Positions 9,233 through 17,943 of a stretch of DNA of 64,000 bases are shown in pieces. The notes beneath the pieces are model-generated. The model had not been told where the DNA came from and did no database searches. It saw only the letters and a list, made by a program, of their open reading frames with translations. The stretch covers positions 1-64,000 of the forward strand of contig JAFGKU010000131.1 of NCBI GenBank assembly GCA_016928415.1, written 5' to 3'. Source of the DNA: Spirochaetales bacterium (GTDB taxonomy: Bacteria > Spirochaetota > Spirochaetia > SZUA-6 > JAFGRV01). The position numbers were made by a program, and so were the translations under genes. Each line of letters begins with the position of its first letter. Positions within the stretch are counted from its first letter, which is position 1.

Positions 9233-10114
9233 GATTAATATTTGAATACCACGCGACAGGTCCTCTGATGAAAGTGATAATCCATCAATATATAAGTAAT
9301 TATCCATTATTTTAATATTAATTTCCTTTATGATTTGCGAAATATTCCCCACTTTGATCTCCTTAAACCACCATAAAAGGAAAGTCTTGAATGATGTTTG
9401 AAAGAGTCTGGCGTTCTTTTCCCCCTGACAATTGAAAAAGCAATCCAGGCAGAGCCGGCCGGCTTTTTTATATAAATATACACCCGTTTCTTTTATGGGA
9501 ATTCTCTTTCTGTTCAACGGAATACGTTCGGGGAGTCCTTCCCTGGAAAAAAACGGAAAATAGAAGGCAGCCATGCTTTTTTTGAAATCGGCGCTCAATC
9601 TTTCCGGCAGGGAGAAACGGCGCTCATCATGACTTTTTTTGATATTCATCGGAAAAGACCTGTCTTCGTTCGTTATAAACAAAGAATAGGATTCAGGCAA
9701 TGACAGGGAAATGCCGCTGTTCCTGTTTTCCCAGAAAGCGCCGCCACCGGCCGTCTTTTTTATCCATTCAGGCCTGGAAGTCAATTCATTTACAATATAA
9801 TCCGCAGGATATTGCCCCAATAACAGCAGGAACATACCGGAGCCGCCACCAGAGACAAACTTTGAAGTACCATAAATTGAATAAGTTCTGTCAATTAACG
9901 GTTTGATCTGACGATAGTCCTGGTGGAATGTCTGTGATAAAATATCAAGCAGGAAAGCGGTTTTAGATTCATTTTTCACATAAAAATAAACGGACTGCCC
10001 GGCCGGTAGAAAGGACATCCATTCAGTATGTTCCCTATGCGGCGGCAGATTAGCACACCCGGAGAAAATTAATAGCAATATAATTAAAAGAAGATAAAAC
10101 CGCTTCATTCCCAT
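9221..10114 (-). CDS. Putative lipoprotein of unknown function
   Basis: I do not recognise the family. The N-terminus is a lipoprotein signal peptide with lipobox LIFSGC, so the mature protein should be lipid-anchored through that cysteine. The rest is a soluble domain of about 270 residues with FFSREGLPERIPLNRKR-like charged segments and no repeats. The start could also be two codons downstream (MKRFYLL). Its last codons (Gly-Asp-Leu, stop) come from a remnant of the dispersed repeat, so the original C-terminus may have been longer or different. It is probably a single-gene unit, divergent from glgP. Confidence 0.6.
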   Translation of the reverse strand: MGMKRFYLLLIILLLIFSGCANLPPHREHTEWMSFLPAGQSVYFYVKNESKTAFLLDILSQTFHQDYRQIKPLIDRTYSIYGTSKFVSGGGSGMFLLLLGQYPADYIVNELTSRPEWIKKTAGGGAFWENRNSGISLSLPESYSLFITNEDRSFPMNIKKSHDERRFSLPERLSADFKKSMAAFYFPFFSREGLPERIPLNRKRIPIKETGVYLYKKAGRLCLDCFFNCQGEKNARLFQTSFKTFLLWWFKEIKVGNISQIIKEINIKIMDNYLYIDGLSLSSEDLSRGIQILIGDL

Positions 10115-10147
10115 TACTATACACCAGCTGGAATGGATTTTTGATCC

Positions 10148-10181
10148 TATAAATAAAAAAAAAGTAATTTTTTTATTTATA
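10148..10181. repeat. Perfect AT-only palindrome
   Basis: Two perfect 14-base arms, TATAAATAAAAAAA and its complement, separated by AAGTAA. It sits between the divergent lipoprotein and glgP genes. It would form a weak AT-only hairpin. A terminator role is unlikely because neither flanking gene ends here; a protein-binding or bending site is possible. Confidence 0.5.
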
Positions 10182-10226
10182 CGGTTACCAAAGAGGAGGA
10201 GAAAACGTATCCCGTTTTACCGGCTA

Positions 10227-10255
10227 TTGATTTCATTGAATAAAATTACTATGTT
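10227..10255 (+). promoter_or_regulatory. Probable promoter of the glucan phosphorylase gene
   Basis: TTGATT at 10227-10232 and TATGTT at 10250-10255 with 17-base spacing, about 75 bases before the ATG. The ribosome site AGGAAAGAGAG lies just before the start codon. Confidence 0.4.
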
Positions 10256-10328
10256 AATCTCATCGTTATCCCTATAGCAGGTGACGGTTTGGTTTATTGG
10301 AAAGTGAGTTAGGAAAGAGAGAATTTGA

Positions 10329-12866
10329 ATGAAAATAATACCATTTAATGTCAAGCCCTGCATCCCGGAAAAATTAATGCCCTTGACGGAATTAGCCAAT
10401 AATCTGTGGACTACCTGGAATTACGAAGCAACAAACCTTTTTCTAAGGCTTGATTATGATTCTTGGATTGCTTCAAACCAGAATCCGGTAAAGATGCTCG
10501 GGCTTGTCTCCCAGAAAAAACTGGAACAAATGGCAATGGACGACTCATACCTTGCCGCCCTGGAAACGGTTTACGGTAAATTCACCAGATACATGACGGG
10601 TGAAAGATGGTATAAGGATTCCCATTCCAATGTAATTGCGTATTTCTCCATGGAATACGGGCTGGATATAAGTCTCCCCATCTACTCCGGCGGCCTGGGA
10701 GTTTTGTCCGGGGACCATCTCAAAACCTGTTCGGATCTGGGGCTGCCTGTCGTCGGGATAGGCCTGTTGTACAGGCAGGGATATTTTCATCAATACTTCA
10801 ACAGGGATGGTTTTCAACAGGAATCGTATCCTGAAAACGACTGGTATACAATGCCGGTAACCCGGCGGACCGATGAAAAGGGAAATCCCATTGTTATCAA
10901 AATTACACTCGGATCTTCTGCCGTGACCGCCCAGATTTGGGAAGTTAAAATAGGCAGGAATTCTTTATATCTATTAGATACCAATATTCCTGAAAACAAT
11001 CCGGAAGACAGAAACATTACGGCGACGCTTTACGGGGGCGGCAGGGAGACTAGAATCAAGCAGGAAATATTGCTCGGGATAGGAGGTATCCGTGCCCTGA
11101 GGGCATTGGGCATAAACCCGGCCGTCACGCATATGAACGAGGGCCATTCCGCCTTCCTGGCCCTTGAAAGAATAAGGGAACTGATAGAACAGCATAAACT
11201 CACGTTCGATGAAGCAAGACAGCTGGTATGGGTAACCAATGTGTTCACAACCCATACGCCTGTGCCGGCGGGAAACGAACGTTTTCCGATGGAATTGATG
11301 GAAAAATATTTTAAAAACTATATCAAGGGACTGAACATTACCTGGGATGAATTTATCTCCCTGGGGCTCGAAAACCCCTTTGACTCGCATGAGCAATTCT
11401 GCCTCACAATTCTAGCGCTTAAACTTTCGGCATATAACAATGGGGTGAGCCGGCTTCACGGCAGGGTATCCCGAAAAATGTGGTGTAGTATCTGGGAAGA
11501 ACTGCCTGACGAAGAGATCCCCATTTCCCATATCACCAACGGCGTTCATCCCAAAACGTGGCTGGCACCCGCCATGAGTAACCTGCTGGATAAATATTTT
11601 GGCCCGCGTTTTATAGACGAACCTACCAACCTGGATATCTGGGACAGGATAGAACGAATTTCCGATGAGGAATTATGGCGGACACACGAAATAAGAAGGG
11701 AAGAACTCGTAGTTTATGCGCGTGAACGGCTTAAAAATCAATTTATCCGTCAGGGGAAACCCGACTCGGAAATCGCCGTAGCGGAAGACGTCCTGTCACC
11801 GTATTATCTCACAATAAGCTTTGCCCGCAGGTTCGCCACGTATAAAAGGGGGAACCTGCTGCTCAAGGACCCTGACAGATTGATCCAATTGCTCTCAAAT
11901 AAAGAACATCCCATCCAGCTCATCTTTGCGGGGAAGGCACATCCGGACGATATGCCTGGCAAGGAGATGATCAAGGAAATAATTCATTTTGCCAGTGATC
12001 CCCAGGTAAGGAGCAAGATCATATTCCTGGAAAATTACGATTTGTCGCTCGCCCATTACCTGATTTCAGGCAGCGATATCTGGCTCAATACACCCAGGCG
12101 TCCATTGGAAGCAAGCGGGACAAGTGGAATGAAGGCGGCGATTAATGGCGTACTGAATGTTTCGGTTCTGGACGGATGGTGGGATGAAGCCTATAATCCG
12201 GACATCGGCTGGGCCATCGGTAAGGGTGAGGAATATGAAAACCATGACCTCCATGATGAGATTGAAAGCAAGGCGCTTTACGATCTTCTGGAAAGGGAAA
12301 TTATACCCCTTTTCTACAGCCGGGGCAGGGATAATCTCCCCCACGCCTGGATAAAGCGGATGAAAGCTTCCATAAAACAAATAGGTCATCGATTCTGCAG
12401 TCCACGAATGCTGGTTGAATACTCGGAGAGTTTTTATTTTCCGGCACTCAGCAACTATTTAAAATATACGGAAAATGATTATAAAAATGCTAAGGAATTA
12501 TCGAAATATTTGTCTTCTCTGTTTAAGTATTGGAAAAATATAAAAATTAAAACGGTACATACTCAATTCGATAAAATTTTAACCGTGGGAGAAAAATTCA
12601 CTGTTAACGCCAAAATAACGCTTGGAGAACTGAAACCGGAAGATGTCAAGGCGGAAATTTACTACGGGCATTTAAGCTCAACGGGAATCATCGAAGAAGC
12701 GCAAAAACTTGAAATGAATTGCACCGGCTTTTCGAATCAGGTTGGCGAATATTCTGTTGAAGTGCCATGCACTTTCCCGGGCAGGCTGGGATTTTCCCTC
12801 AGGGTTATCCCCAACCATCCGCTGTTAGTTCATCCCTTTATTCCCGGTCAGGTTATCTGGAGTTAA
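10329..12866 (+). CDS. glgP: Alpha-glucan phosphorylase (GT35 family)
   Basis: Cytoplasmic pyridoxal-phosphate enzyme that releases glucose-1-phosphate from glycogen or maltodextrin with phosphate. The PLP region is intact: TSGMKAAINGVLNVS, with the PLP lysine at about residue 602. The active-site block THMNEGHSAFLALER is also present. The N-terminal 90 residues match the DUF3417 extension found in the short alpha-glucan phosphorylase branch (Thermotoga type), and 845 residues suits that branch. The gene stands alone on the plus strand with its own promoter. A carbohydrate reserve fits the fermentative picture from the hydrogenase genes. Confidence 0.93.
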   Translation: MKIIPFNVKPCIPEKLMPLTELANNLWTTWNYEATNLFLRLDYDSWIASNQNPVKMLGLVSQKKLEQMAMDDSYLAALETVYGKFTRYMTGERWYKDSHSNVIAYFSMEYGLDISLPIYSGGLGVLSGDHLKTCSDLGLPVVGIGLLYRQGYFHQYFNRDGFQQESYPENDWYTMPVTRRTDEKGNPIVIKITLGSSAVTAQIWEVKIGRNSLYLLDTNIPENNPEDRNITATLYGGGRETRIKQEILLGIGGIRALRALGINPAVTHMNEGHSAFLALERIRELIEQHKLTFDEARQLVWVTNVFTTHTPVPAGNERFPMELMEKYFKNYIKGLNITWDEFISLGLENPFDSHEQFCLTILALKLSAYNNGVSRLHGRVSRKMWCSIWEELPDEEIPISHITNGVHPKTWLAPAMSNLLDKYFGPRFIDEPTNLDIWDRIERISDEELWRTHEIRREELVVYARERLKNQFIRQGKPDSEIAVAEDVLSPYYLTISFARRFATYKRGNLLLKDPDRLIQLLSNKEHPIQLIFAGKAHPDDMPGKEMIKEIIHFASDPQVRSKIIFLENYDLSLAHYLISGSDIWLNTPRRPLEASGTSGMKAAINGVLNVSVLDGWWDEAYNPDIGWAIGKGEEYENHDLHDEIESKALYDLLEREIIPLFYSRGRDNLPHAWIKRMKASIKQIGHRFCSPRMLVEYSESFYFPALSNYLKYTENDYKNAKELSKYLSSLFKYWKNIKIKTVHTQFDKILTVGEKFTVNAKITLGELKPEDVKAEIYYGHLSSTGIIEEAQKLEMNCTGFSNQVGEYSVEVPCTFPGRLGFSLRVIPNHPLLVHPFIPGQVIWS

Positions 12867-12983
12867 AACCCGGGAAACAGGTAAAGTAAATGAGCCTAAT
12901 TTGGGTCAGGCACTTGAAATTTCTCCAAATTTTAATAAAAATATTCTTGTTGAGATTGGTTTTGTCAAGTACCATATTCACTG

Positions 12984-13012
12984 TTGACAATCCATCGATT
13001 AATCACTATATT
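12984..13012 (+). promoter_or_regulatory. Strong sigma-70-like promoter
   Basis: A perfect -35 TTGACA (12984-12989), a 17-base spacer and -10 TATATT (13007-13012). The downstream start at 13035 has an AAAGGAGGT ribosome site. This placement rules out a longer reading that would start at 12984 itself. Confidence 0.72.
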
Positions 13013-13034
13013 TATCGTCAAAAAGGAGGTATAT

Positions 13035-13376
13035 ATGGTAGAAGCACTGAAGACAATGGCAACAGATGAAAAAGACATCGATGAAGACACCGAAGGTGAC
13101 AATGACTTTGATAACAAGATCTATTGTGCAAACTGTAAACATTGCAAGCTTGTACGTATACCAACGGAAAACGGCATTAAATTTCTTCTGCGGGTAAGAT
13201 GTGATGCCGGGAAATGGCGTAAAAAACTGGGGGAGGAAAAATTCTACAAGTATTTTACAGTTGCCCGCCGTAATCTTGATTTGTGTGAAACCTATGAACC
13301 CATGGGGGAAGCCAAAACATTTTTAAAGGATTTGAAAAAAACATTACCAATTAAAGATGAAATATATAACTACTAA
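13035..13376 (+). CDS. Small cysteine-containing protein of unknown function
   Basis: A 113-residue acidic-then-basic protein. The N-terminal 25 residues are strongly acidic. They are followed by YCANCKHCKL, giving C-x2-C-x2-C, with two more cysteines downstream (RVRCDAG, DLCETYEP). A zinc-ribbon-like or metal-binding fold is likely. The start is fixed by the strong AAAGGAGGT site and the promoter before it. It overlaps the next lipoprotein gene by 20 bases, so the two form an operon. I cannot assign a function; the strong promoter and ribosome site suggest substantial expression. Confidence 0.75.
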   Translation: MVEALKTMATDEKDIDEDTEGDNDFDNKIYCANCKHCKLVRIPTENGIKFLLRVRCDAGKWRKKLGEEKFYKYFTVARRNLDLCETYEPMGEAKTFLKDLKKTLPIKDEIYNY

Positions 13377-13800
13377 AATAAAAAACATTACTGTTTCTAT
13401 CCCTCTTTTTATACTGGGCTTGCTGATATTTTCCGGATGTTCCAGTACCGCCGACCCGTATAATGAAGACCTTACCGCAAAAATATTTTTCCAGAAAGCC
13501 CACGAGGCAAGTGATTCACAAAACTACAGTCTTGCCCTTGATTATTACAAGGCTTTCCAGCAAAAATATCCGGAAGATATCAAAGGAAATTTATGGGCGA
13601 AATTTGAAATCGCCTTTATATACCACAAACAGGGGAATGATACAGAAGCTGTAAAACTGTTTGAAGCTTTACTGGATGAGTACAAGGCGGGGGATTCAAA
13701 AGATTATCCTGAAGCTCCCAAAATCCTGACTGAAAAAGTATTAGCGGAAATTAATCAAAAAACCACGCCCAGGGAAGATGCTCCTCCGGAAAAATCCTGA
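13357..13800 (+). CDS. TPR-containing lipoprotein
   Basis: A 147-residue protein with a signal peptide and lipobox LIFSGC, so it is probably anchored to a membrane. The mature part contains two to three TPR-like helical repeats (FQKAHEASDSQNYSLALDYY, then FEIAFIYHKQGNDTEAVKLF) and a short acidic/proline tail. It resembles small outer-membrane assembly or scaffolding lipoproteins in layout, but nothing identifies a partner. It overlaps the preceding small Cys-protein gene and ends at a hairpin terminator shared with the convergent CHAD gene. Confidence 0.75.
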   Translation: MKYITTKIKNITVSIPLFILGLLIFSGCSSTADPYNEDLTAKIFFQKAHEASDSQNYSLALDYYKAFQQKYPEDIKGNLWAKFEIAFIYHKQGNDTEAVKLFEALLDEYKAGDSKDYPEAPKILTEKVLAEINQKTTPREDAPPEKS

Positions 13801-13811
13801 TTGAGGATTTT
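13791..13811. terminator. Bidirectional hairpin terminator between convergent genes
   Basis: Arms AAAATCCT (13791-13798) and AGGATTTT (13804-13811), an 8-bp perfect stem with a 5-base loop and A/T flanks on both sides. It sits between the ends of the TPR lipoprotein gene and the CHAD gene. Confidence 0.5.
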
Positions 13812-13819
13812 AATGGATC

Positions 13820-14812
13820 TTACCCGGATATTGGCGGGCTGCCGTTTATTTTTTTCTTAAGAACCTCTACAAGATGCTCCCAGACACCTTCTTTGACAAT
13901 CCTGTTCCAAAACTTAACAAAATCTTCATAAAGAAGTACCCTTTTTTTAACCCTGTCCTGTTGAAACCTGTTTATACCTTTTTTAACGCTCCCGAAACCT
14001 CTTAAACTCCCCAGGTATTCCCTGGTAAAGTCATGTTCACTTTCCAGGAATTCAGGTAAAAACCCGATCCAGACATCACAGTCATGGAGGTCGCCGAGCA
14101 ATGACTGAATCTTTTTGGCTGTTTTTAGCGGCAAAACAAGTTCTTCCCCGTATAATGGCTGGAATATTTCCAGTTCATATCTTAGAAATTTACAGGCAAT
14201 CCTCATTTCATGATGTTCCTTCACGGCTGATTCATTCATGACAAAGGCTTCATAGGTCAGTAGATTCTTCAGCATGAGAAGGATCCGTTCACGCGCCATC
14301 ACATAAAGCATGGTCCTGTCGTATTCCGAATTTAAAATTTTCAGTTCAGCGGTAATTTGTCCCAATGTATACTCCATGGCGCCCAATACATTTTTCCTGT
14401 CCACCTTTGCAAACACCTTCTCAATTTCCTTCTGCTCCTGCTTGCGGCGCTGCGACAATCGTAATTTTAATCTTCTGATACCCCGTTCATATTCTTTTTT
14501 ATCTTCTCCCGCCTTACCCAGAAATTTATCCAGGAAATCAATCTGCACATCGATATCCCTGGCCCGGCCCAGGCTCCTTGTCAGCATTCTCAGGGTTTTC
14601 ATCCAGCCATTCTTTTCCTGGCCTGAAAAGCTTTGACCGAAAACGGACAACGCTCTCCTGAGCCTTCGGGAAGCCACTCTCATTCTATGAAGGCATTCAG
14701 GGTCTTTATTTTCTAGCACGCCATCTTTTTCTTTCTTGAGTTCTATCAGGCGGGTTAAAAGACATTCCGCACCGAAAAGGCGGCAGCCGTGATTGTCTAT
14801 TGCATATTCCAT
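13820..14812 (-). CDS. CHAD domain protein
   Basis: Helical protein with the conserved histidine/arginine-rich signature of CHAD domains (HRMRVASRRLRRALSVF at about residues 42-58, and a second basic helical repeat with HHEMRIACKFLRYELEIF). CHAD proteins bind inorganic polyphosphate and often sit beside polyphosphate enzymes; none is adjacent here. At 330 residues it is CHAD-only, without the CYTH domain seen in some relatives. It begins 32 bases after the VWA gene and may be the last gene of an operon with it. The ribosome site is AAAGGA upstream of the ATG. Confidence 0.88.
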   Translation of the reverse strand: MEYAIDNHGCRLFGAECLLTRLIELKKEKDGVLENKDPECLHRMRVASRRLRRALSVFGQSFSGQEKNGWMKTLRMLTRSLGRARDIDVQIDFLDKFLGKAGEDKKEYERGIRRLKLRLSQRRKQEQKEIEKVFAKVDRKNVLGAMEYTLGQITAELKILNSEYDRTMLYVMARERILLMLKNLLTYEAFVMNESAVKEHHEMRIACKFLRYELEIFQPLYGEELVLPLKTAKKIQSLLGDLHDCDVWIGFLPEFLESEHDFTREYLGSLRGFGSVKKGINRFQQDRVKKRVLLYEDFVKFWNRIVKEGVWEHLVEVLKKKINGSPPISG

Positions 14813-14844
14813 ATGTTAAATTCCTTTATCCCAACCAGCCCGGG

Positions 14845-15951
14845 TTATTGCGGTAAAATGATGGCATTGATTTCTATATTCAATTCCAATGCCTTGTCTT
14901 TCACCATTGTGGAAGTTATTTTTCCCCGGGGTACGGGATGGGGAGGCGCATCCCCCACAAGTATAATCATCCGTGTATCAGCTTTCCAGTCGAAGCCCCG
15001 TTCCGCCTCGTACAATGCCTCGTATACCGCTTCAGGAATATCCCTGCCGCCGAATACGCCGACCTTGTCAATAATACGCTGAATGGCATCCATATCGGAG
15101 GTAAAATCGAATTTATAAGTAATGTAGTCATCCAGGTAATCCCTGTAAAGTACTATTCCCAGTCTGAATGTTTTAAAATGGGTTGTATGTTCCTTGAGCA
15201 GGGGAACAAGATTCTTTTTAACAAAGGGAATATCGTCCTCCATACTTTTCGTGGTGTCAAGCGCCACGACCAGGTCCAGGTTCTCACCCTTTGTATCATC
15301 CAGAATTTCACCTATTTTATCCACAAGGTCATCTTTCCCCGTTGTGTACGTCAAGTCTCCCCTGTTCTGTCTGGAGATTTTTTCATATGTCTCTACCGCT
15401 TCCGGCATAAAATTCTCTTCTTTAGGACCTTTTAATGGTTCCTGGCGAATGACCATCCTGAAGGGATTATCCCTCTGCCGGCCGGACCAGTCCGCGAAAG
15501 GCTTTGAATAAGCCTTTATATTCAGGAATGTTCCATCCTGTACGTAGATTTCCCCGTTTCTCTGGCCCGGATACCCGTAGATGACAATGTAAGGGATGAA
15601 TATATGAAAAGCTTCCCCCAGGACTGGATGAATTTCCGGCGTGGAATCCATCAATGAATAATGACCGGTTTTCAGGAACTTGCCGCTTAACAGACGCTTT
15701 TCATCTCCATTAATGGGATTGTATTTTTTGGCCCGCATTGAATAGATGTGGATCTTTTTATCCGGATCATTCGTGGATTCCGTGATGAGAACAGATCTTA
15801 TATCCTTGTTTTTCCTGATCCACAGGTTGTAGCCGCTTTCCTTGTCACCCTCAATATAAAGGTCATCCTGGGTTATTTCCAGATCAAGTGCCATACAGAA
15901 CCTGGCGATAAAAATAAATATTATAAACAGAAAAAGTCTTTTTTTACCCAT
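14845..15951 (-). CDS. Secreted von Willebrand factor A domain protein
   Basis: A signal peptide (MGKKRLFLFIIFIFIARFCM) leads into a beta-rich region. A C-terminal VWA domain follows from about residue 225, with MIDAS motif DTTKSM and the expected downstream Thr/Asp positions (IVLYRDYLDDY, then ILVGDAPPHP). The VWA fold binds metal and protein ligands, so a periplasmic or surface adhesion/assembly role is likely. The segment GGRDIPEAVYEALYEAERG is typical of bacterial VWA proteins. The partner is unknown. It lies between the small basic reading frame and the CHAD gene, all on the minus strand. Confidence 0.82.
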   Translation of the reverse strand: MGKKRLFLFIIFIFIARFCMALDLEITQDDLYIEGDKESGYNLWIRKNKDIRSVLITESTNDPDKKIHIYSMRAKKYNPINGDEKRLLSGKFLKTGHYSLMDSTPEIHPVLGEAFHIFIPYIVIYGYPGQRNGEIYVQDGTFLNIKAYSKPFADWSGRQRDNPFRMVIRQEPLKGPKEENFMPEAVETYEKISRQNRGDLTYTTGKDDLVDKIGEILDDTKGENLDLVVALDTTKSMEDDIPFVKKNLVPLLKEHTTHFKTFRLGIVLYRDYLDDYITYKFDFTSDMDAIQRIIDKVGVFGGRDIPEAVYEALYEAERGFDWKADTRMIILVGDAPPHPVPRGKITSTMVKDKALELNIEINAIILPQ

Positions 15952-15986
15952 TTTTCTTCATTATCGGCTAAACAACCAATATTTAT

Positions 15987-16145
15987 CTACGTTTTACGCG
16001 GTTTAGTGCTATCCCGGAACAGTCTTTGCTCAAGGCTTTGAATGCTTTTCCGCAGGATCCGCTTCTCTTCCCCTGTTTTCTGGTCAAGGATGGAAAGCAG
16101 CCTGAGTCTCAGTGCCTTTAAATGCTTTTCAAGTGCAGACGGCAT
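15987..16145 (-). CDS. Possible small basic coiled-coil protein
   Basis: A 52-residue reading frame starting 17 bases inside the end of the Crp-like gene, with GGCGGAAC just before its ATG. The sequence is one long amphipathic, basic helix (EKHLKALRLRLLSIL, then LRKSIQSLEQRLF). The arrangement suits translational coupling within the Crp-VWA-CHAD run. No family is recognised, and a chance frame cannot be excluded. Confidence 0.4.
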   Translation of the reverse strand: MPSALEKHLKALRLRLLSILDQKTGEEKRILRKSIQSLEQRLFRDSTKPRKT

Positions 16146-16758
16146 GTTCCGCCAGTTCCGTAAGTTTACCGGCATCGAGTAGAAGCAGCGTATTTCCTTT
16201 GATATTGATTATTCCATCTTTCTGCAGGGAATCAAAAAGTGATTCAACGAGTTCAAGGGGAAGTTCCAGATTCTCCGACATATCGGCCAGGATTTTATCA
16301 TAGGGAAGTTCGGTTTTATCACTGTTTATGCCCTTGAACATGTGTATAAGATTCATGGCAACCAGGGCTGATTTATTTTTCCTGACCAACAGGCGCACCT
16401 GCTGATTGGCGCTCCACAACCGCCGGCATAATTTATCTATTATGTTCAGGGCAATCTTCGAATTCTTTTTAATCATGCTTTCGAATCCGTCCCTGTCGAA
16501 ACCGAGCACTTCCACCTTTGTCACGGCTATGGCTGACGCCGTCCGTTTATCTTTCATCACAATGGCCATTTCACCAAAGAAATTACCCTTTTCCAGAATT
16601 GATAAAACATATTCCTTTTCGCCGAATTTCCTGACTATTTTTACTTTCCCGCTCTGGATGATATACATCATGTCACCCTTCTCGCCTTCAATGAATATAG
16701 AATCCCCCGGATTGAAAATTGAACCGAAATTCTTGAACAATGAAGAATCATCCGACAT
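16129..16758 (-). CDS. Crp/Fnr-like cyclic-nucleotide-binding protein
   Basis: The N-terminal half is a cyclic-nucleotide-binding domain: glycine turns in NPGDSIFIEGEKGDMMY, and a phosphate-binding cassette FGEMAIVMKDKRTASAIA with the Glu and Arg that hold the cyclic phosphate. The C-terminal 70 residues look like a winged-helix domain (DKILADMSENLELPLELVE) but are weakly conserved as DNA-binding. The start (MSDDSS) has AAGGAG six bases upstream; an in-frame extension to 16860 has no ribosome site. It is a candidate receiver for the class III cyclase encoded near 4 kb. No FeS-type cysteine cluster of Fnr is present, so cAMP or cGMP is the likely ligand. Confidence 0.85.
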   Translation of the reverse strand: MSDDSSLFKNFGSIFNPGDSIFIEGEKGDMMYIIQSGKVKIVRKFGEKEYVLSILEKGNFFGEMAIVMKDKRTASAIAVTKVEVLGFDRDGFESMIKKNSKIALNIIDKLCRRLWSANQQVRLLVRKNKSALVAMNLIHMFKGINSDKTELPYDKILADMSENLELPLELVESLFDSLQKDGIINIKGNTLLLLDAGKLTELAEHAVCT

Positions 16759-16923
16759 ATCTGGCTCCTTCCGTTGAGTCAAAGGCATATTTTTAAAATA
16801 ACCGCCTGAAATGAATATATAAAAAAAACCGGCTTCAATCAATTCAAAGGGAAAAATCAAGGCCGGAATTTCACGAAAGGTGCTTATCTATAATAGACAC
16901 AGGTTAAAAGAAAGGAGCATTTT

Positions 16924-17943
16924 ATGCCAATTAAATCTCTCTGCACATTATCACTGATTATGTTTATTTCCTGCGGTCCATTACCTGACGGCCGCGCATT
17001 TCTAAAATCTGATTTTCTTCCCCCTGTTTTCCAGTCCATACAACAGGATGAAAACTCATGCATTGAATTGATATTCAATGAAAAAGTAAGGGTTAAGGCG
17101 GAAACCCTGGCGATTGAACCGGCTATTGCCGTCAATGAAATCAATTACAAGGAAACCTCTGTTATTATAAACACGGGCAACCAGGAACCGGGCAAGGCGT
17201 ATATACTGTCCGCCTGTTTTGAAGATTTAAGCGGTAACAGTACGGTAATTATGTATAAATTTTACGGGTATAACCCGGATGTGCCCAAAATCCTTATCAA
17301 CGAATTCATTACAAACGGCAGTAAAACGCACCCGGATATTGCTGAATTAAAAATAATGAAAGGAGGCAACATGGGTGGAATTGCTTTTTACCAGGGCACC
17401 CCGGCGGATTATGCCGACAGGCTGATATTCCCGCCCTTCCATGTGCAGGACGGCGACTTTATTCTTGTTCATTTCAAACCGGAGGGGTTGGCCACGGAAA
17501 TAAACGAAACGGAAAACAAATCGCAGGCAACAGGCATCGATGCCAAAGACTCCGCATACGATTTCTGGTTGAAAGACAGCCGGGGCATTTCCGGAAATAA
17601 CGGTGTTTTGAGCCTCTACACCAATCCTGCCGGAACGGTGATTGACGGGATCCTTTATTCGAACCGGAATTCCGGCTCGGATGAAAATTACCTGGGGTTC
17701 GGGACGCGATATACCATGGAAAGGGCCATTAATCTGGTGAAAGATCATGGCTGGGTTATTCAAGAAGAGGAAGTGAGGCCGGAAGACGGTTTTAATCCTG
17801 ACGGAAGCACGAGCACACGTTCAATCTGCCGCACCGTTAGGGGGACTGATACAGACAGTAAAAAAGACTTTCATATAGTACCGACCGGGAAATCATCCTT
17901 CGGGGAAGAGAATTCGGATGAAATATTTGAACCGGACAACTAA
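16924..17943 (+). CDS. Lipoprotein with Ig-like and lamin-tail-like domains
   Basis: The N-terminus carries a short lipoprotein signal (lipobox IMFISC). Residues about 40-115 resemble a bacterial Ig-like (Big_5) beta domain. Residues from about 120 (KILINEFITNG, then GGNMGGIAFYQGTP) match the lamin-tail domain pattern. The distal segment (NLVKDHGWVIQEEEVRPEDG) continues that domain, and the C-terminus is polar. Such proteins are surface or periplasmic and often partner nucleases or phosphodiesterases, but no enzyme motif is seen here. The ribosome site AAAGGAGC precedes the ATG, and a TATAAT lies about 30 bases upstream. It overlaps the end of the convergent acetyltransferase gene by 4 bases. 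Confidence 0.65.
   Translation: MPIKSLCTLSLIMFISCGPLPDGRAFLKSDFLPPVFQSIQQDENSCIELIFNEKVRVKAETLAIEPAIAVNEINYKETSVIINTGNQEPGKAYILSACFEDLSGNSTVIMYKFYGYNPDVPKILINEFITNGSKTHPDIAELKIMKGGNMGGIAFYQGTPADYADRLIFPPFHVQDGDFILVHFKPEGLATEINETENKSQATGIDAKDSAYDFWLKDSRGISGNNGVLSLYTNPAGTVIDGILYSNRNSGSDENYLGFGTRYTMERAINLVKDHGWVIQEEEVRPEDGFNPDGSTSTRSICRTVRGTDTDSKKDFHIVPTGKSSFGEENSDEIFEPDN

Noticed and set aside
10148-10181. Rho-independent terminator
   Set aside because: The palindrome is AT-only and lies between two divergent gene starts, so no transcript should end there.
16884-17144. 86-residue minus-strand frame over the lamin-tail lipoprotein start
   Set aside because: It lies antisense to a gene with a clear lipobox and ribosome site, and is composed of low-information residues.
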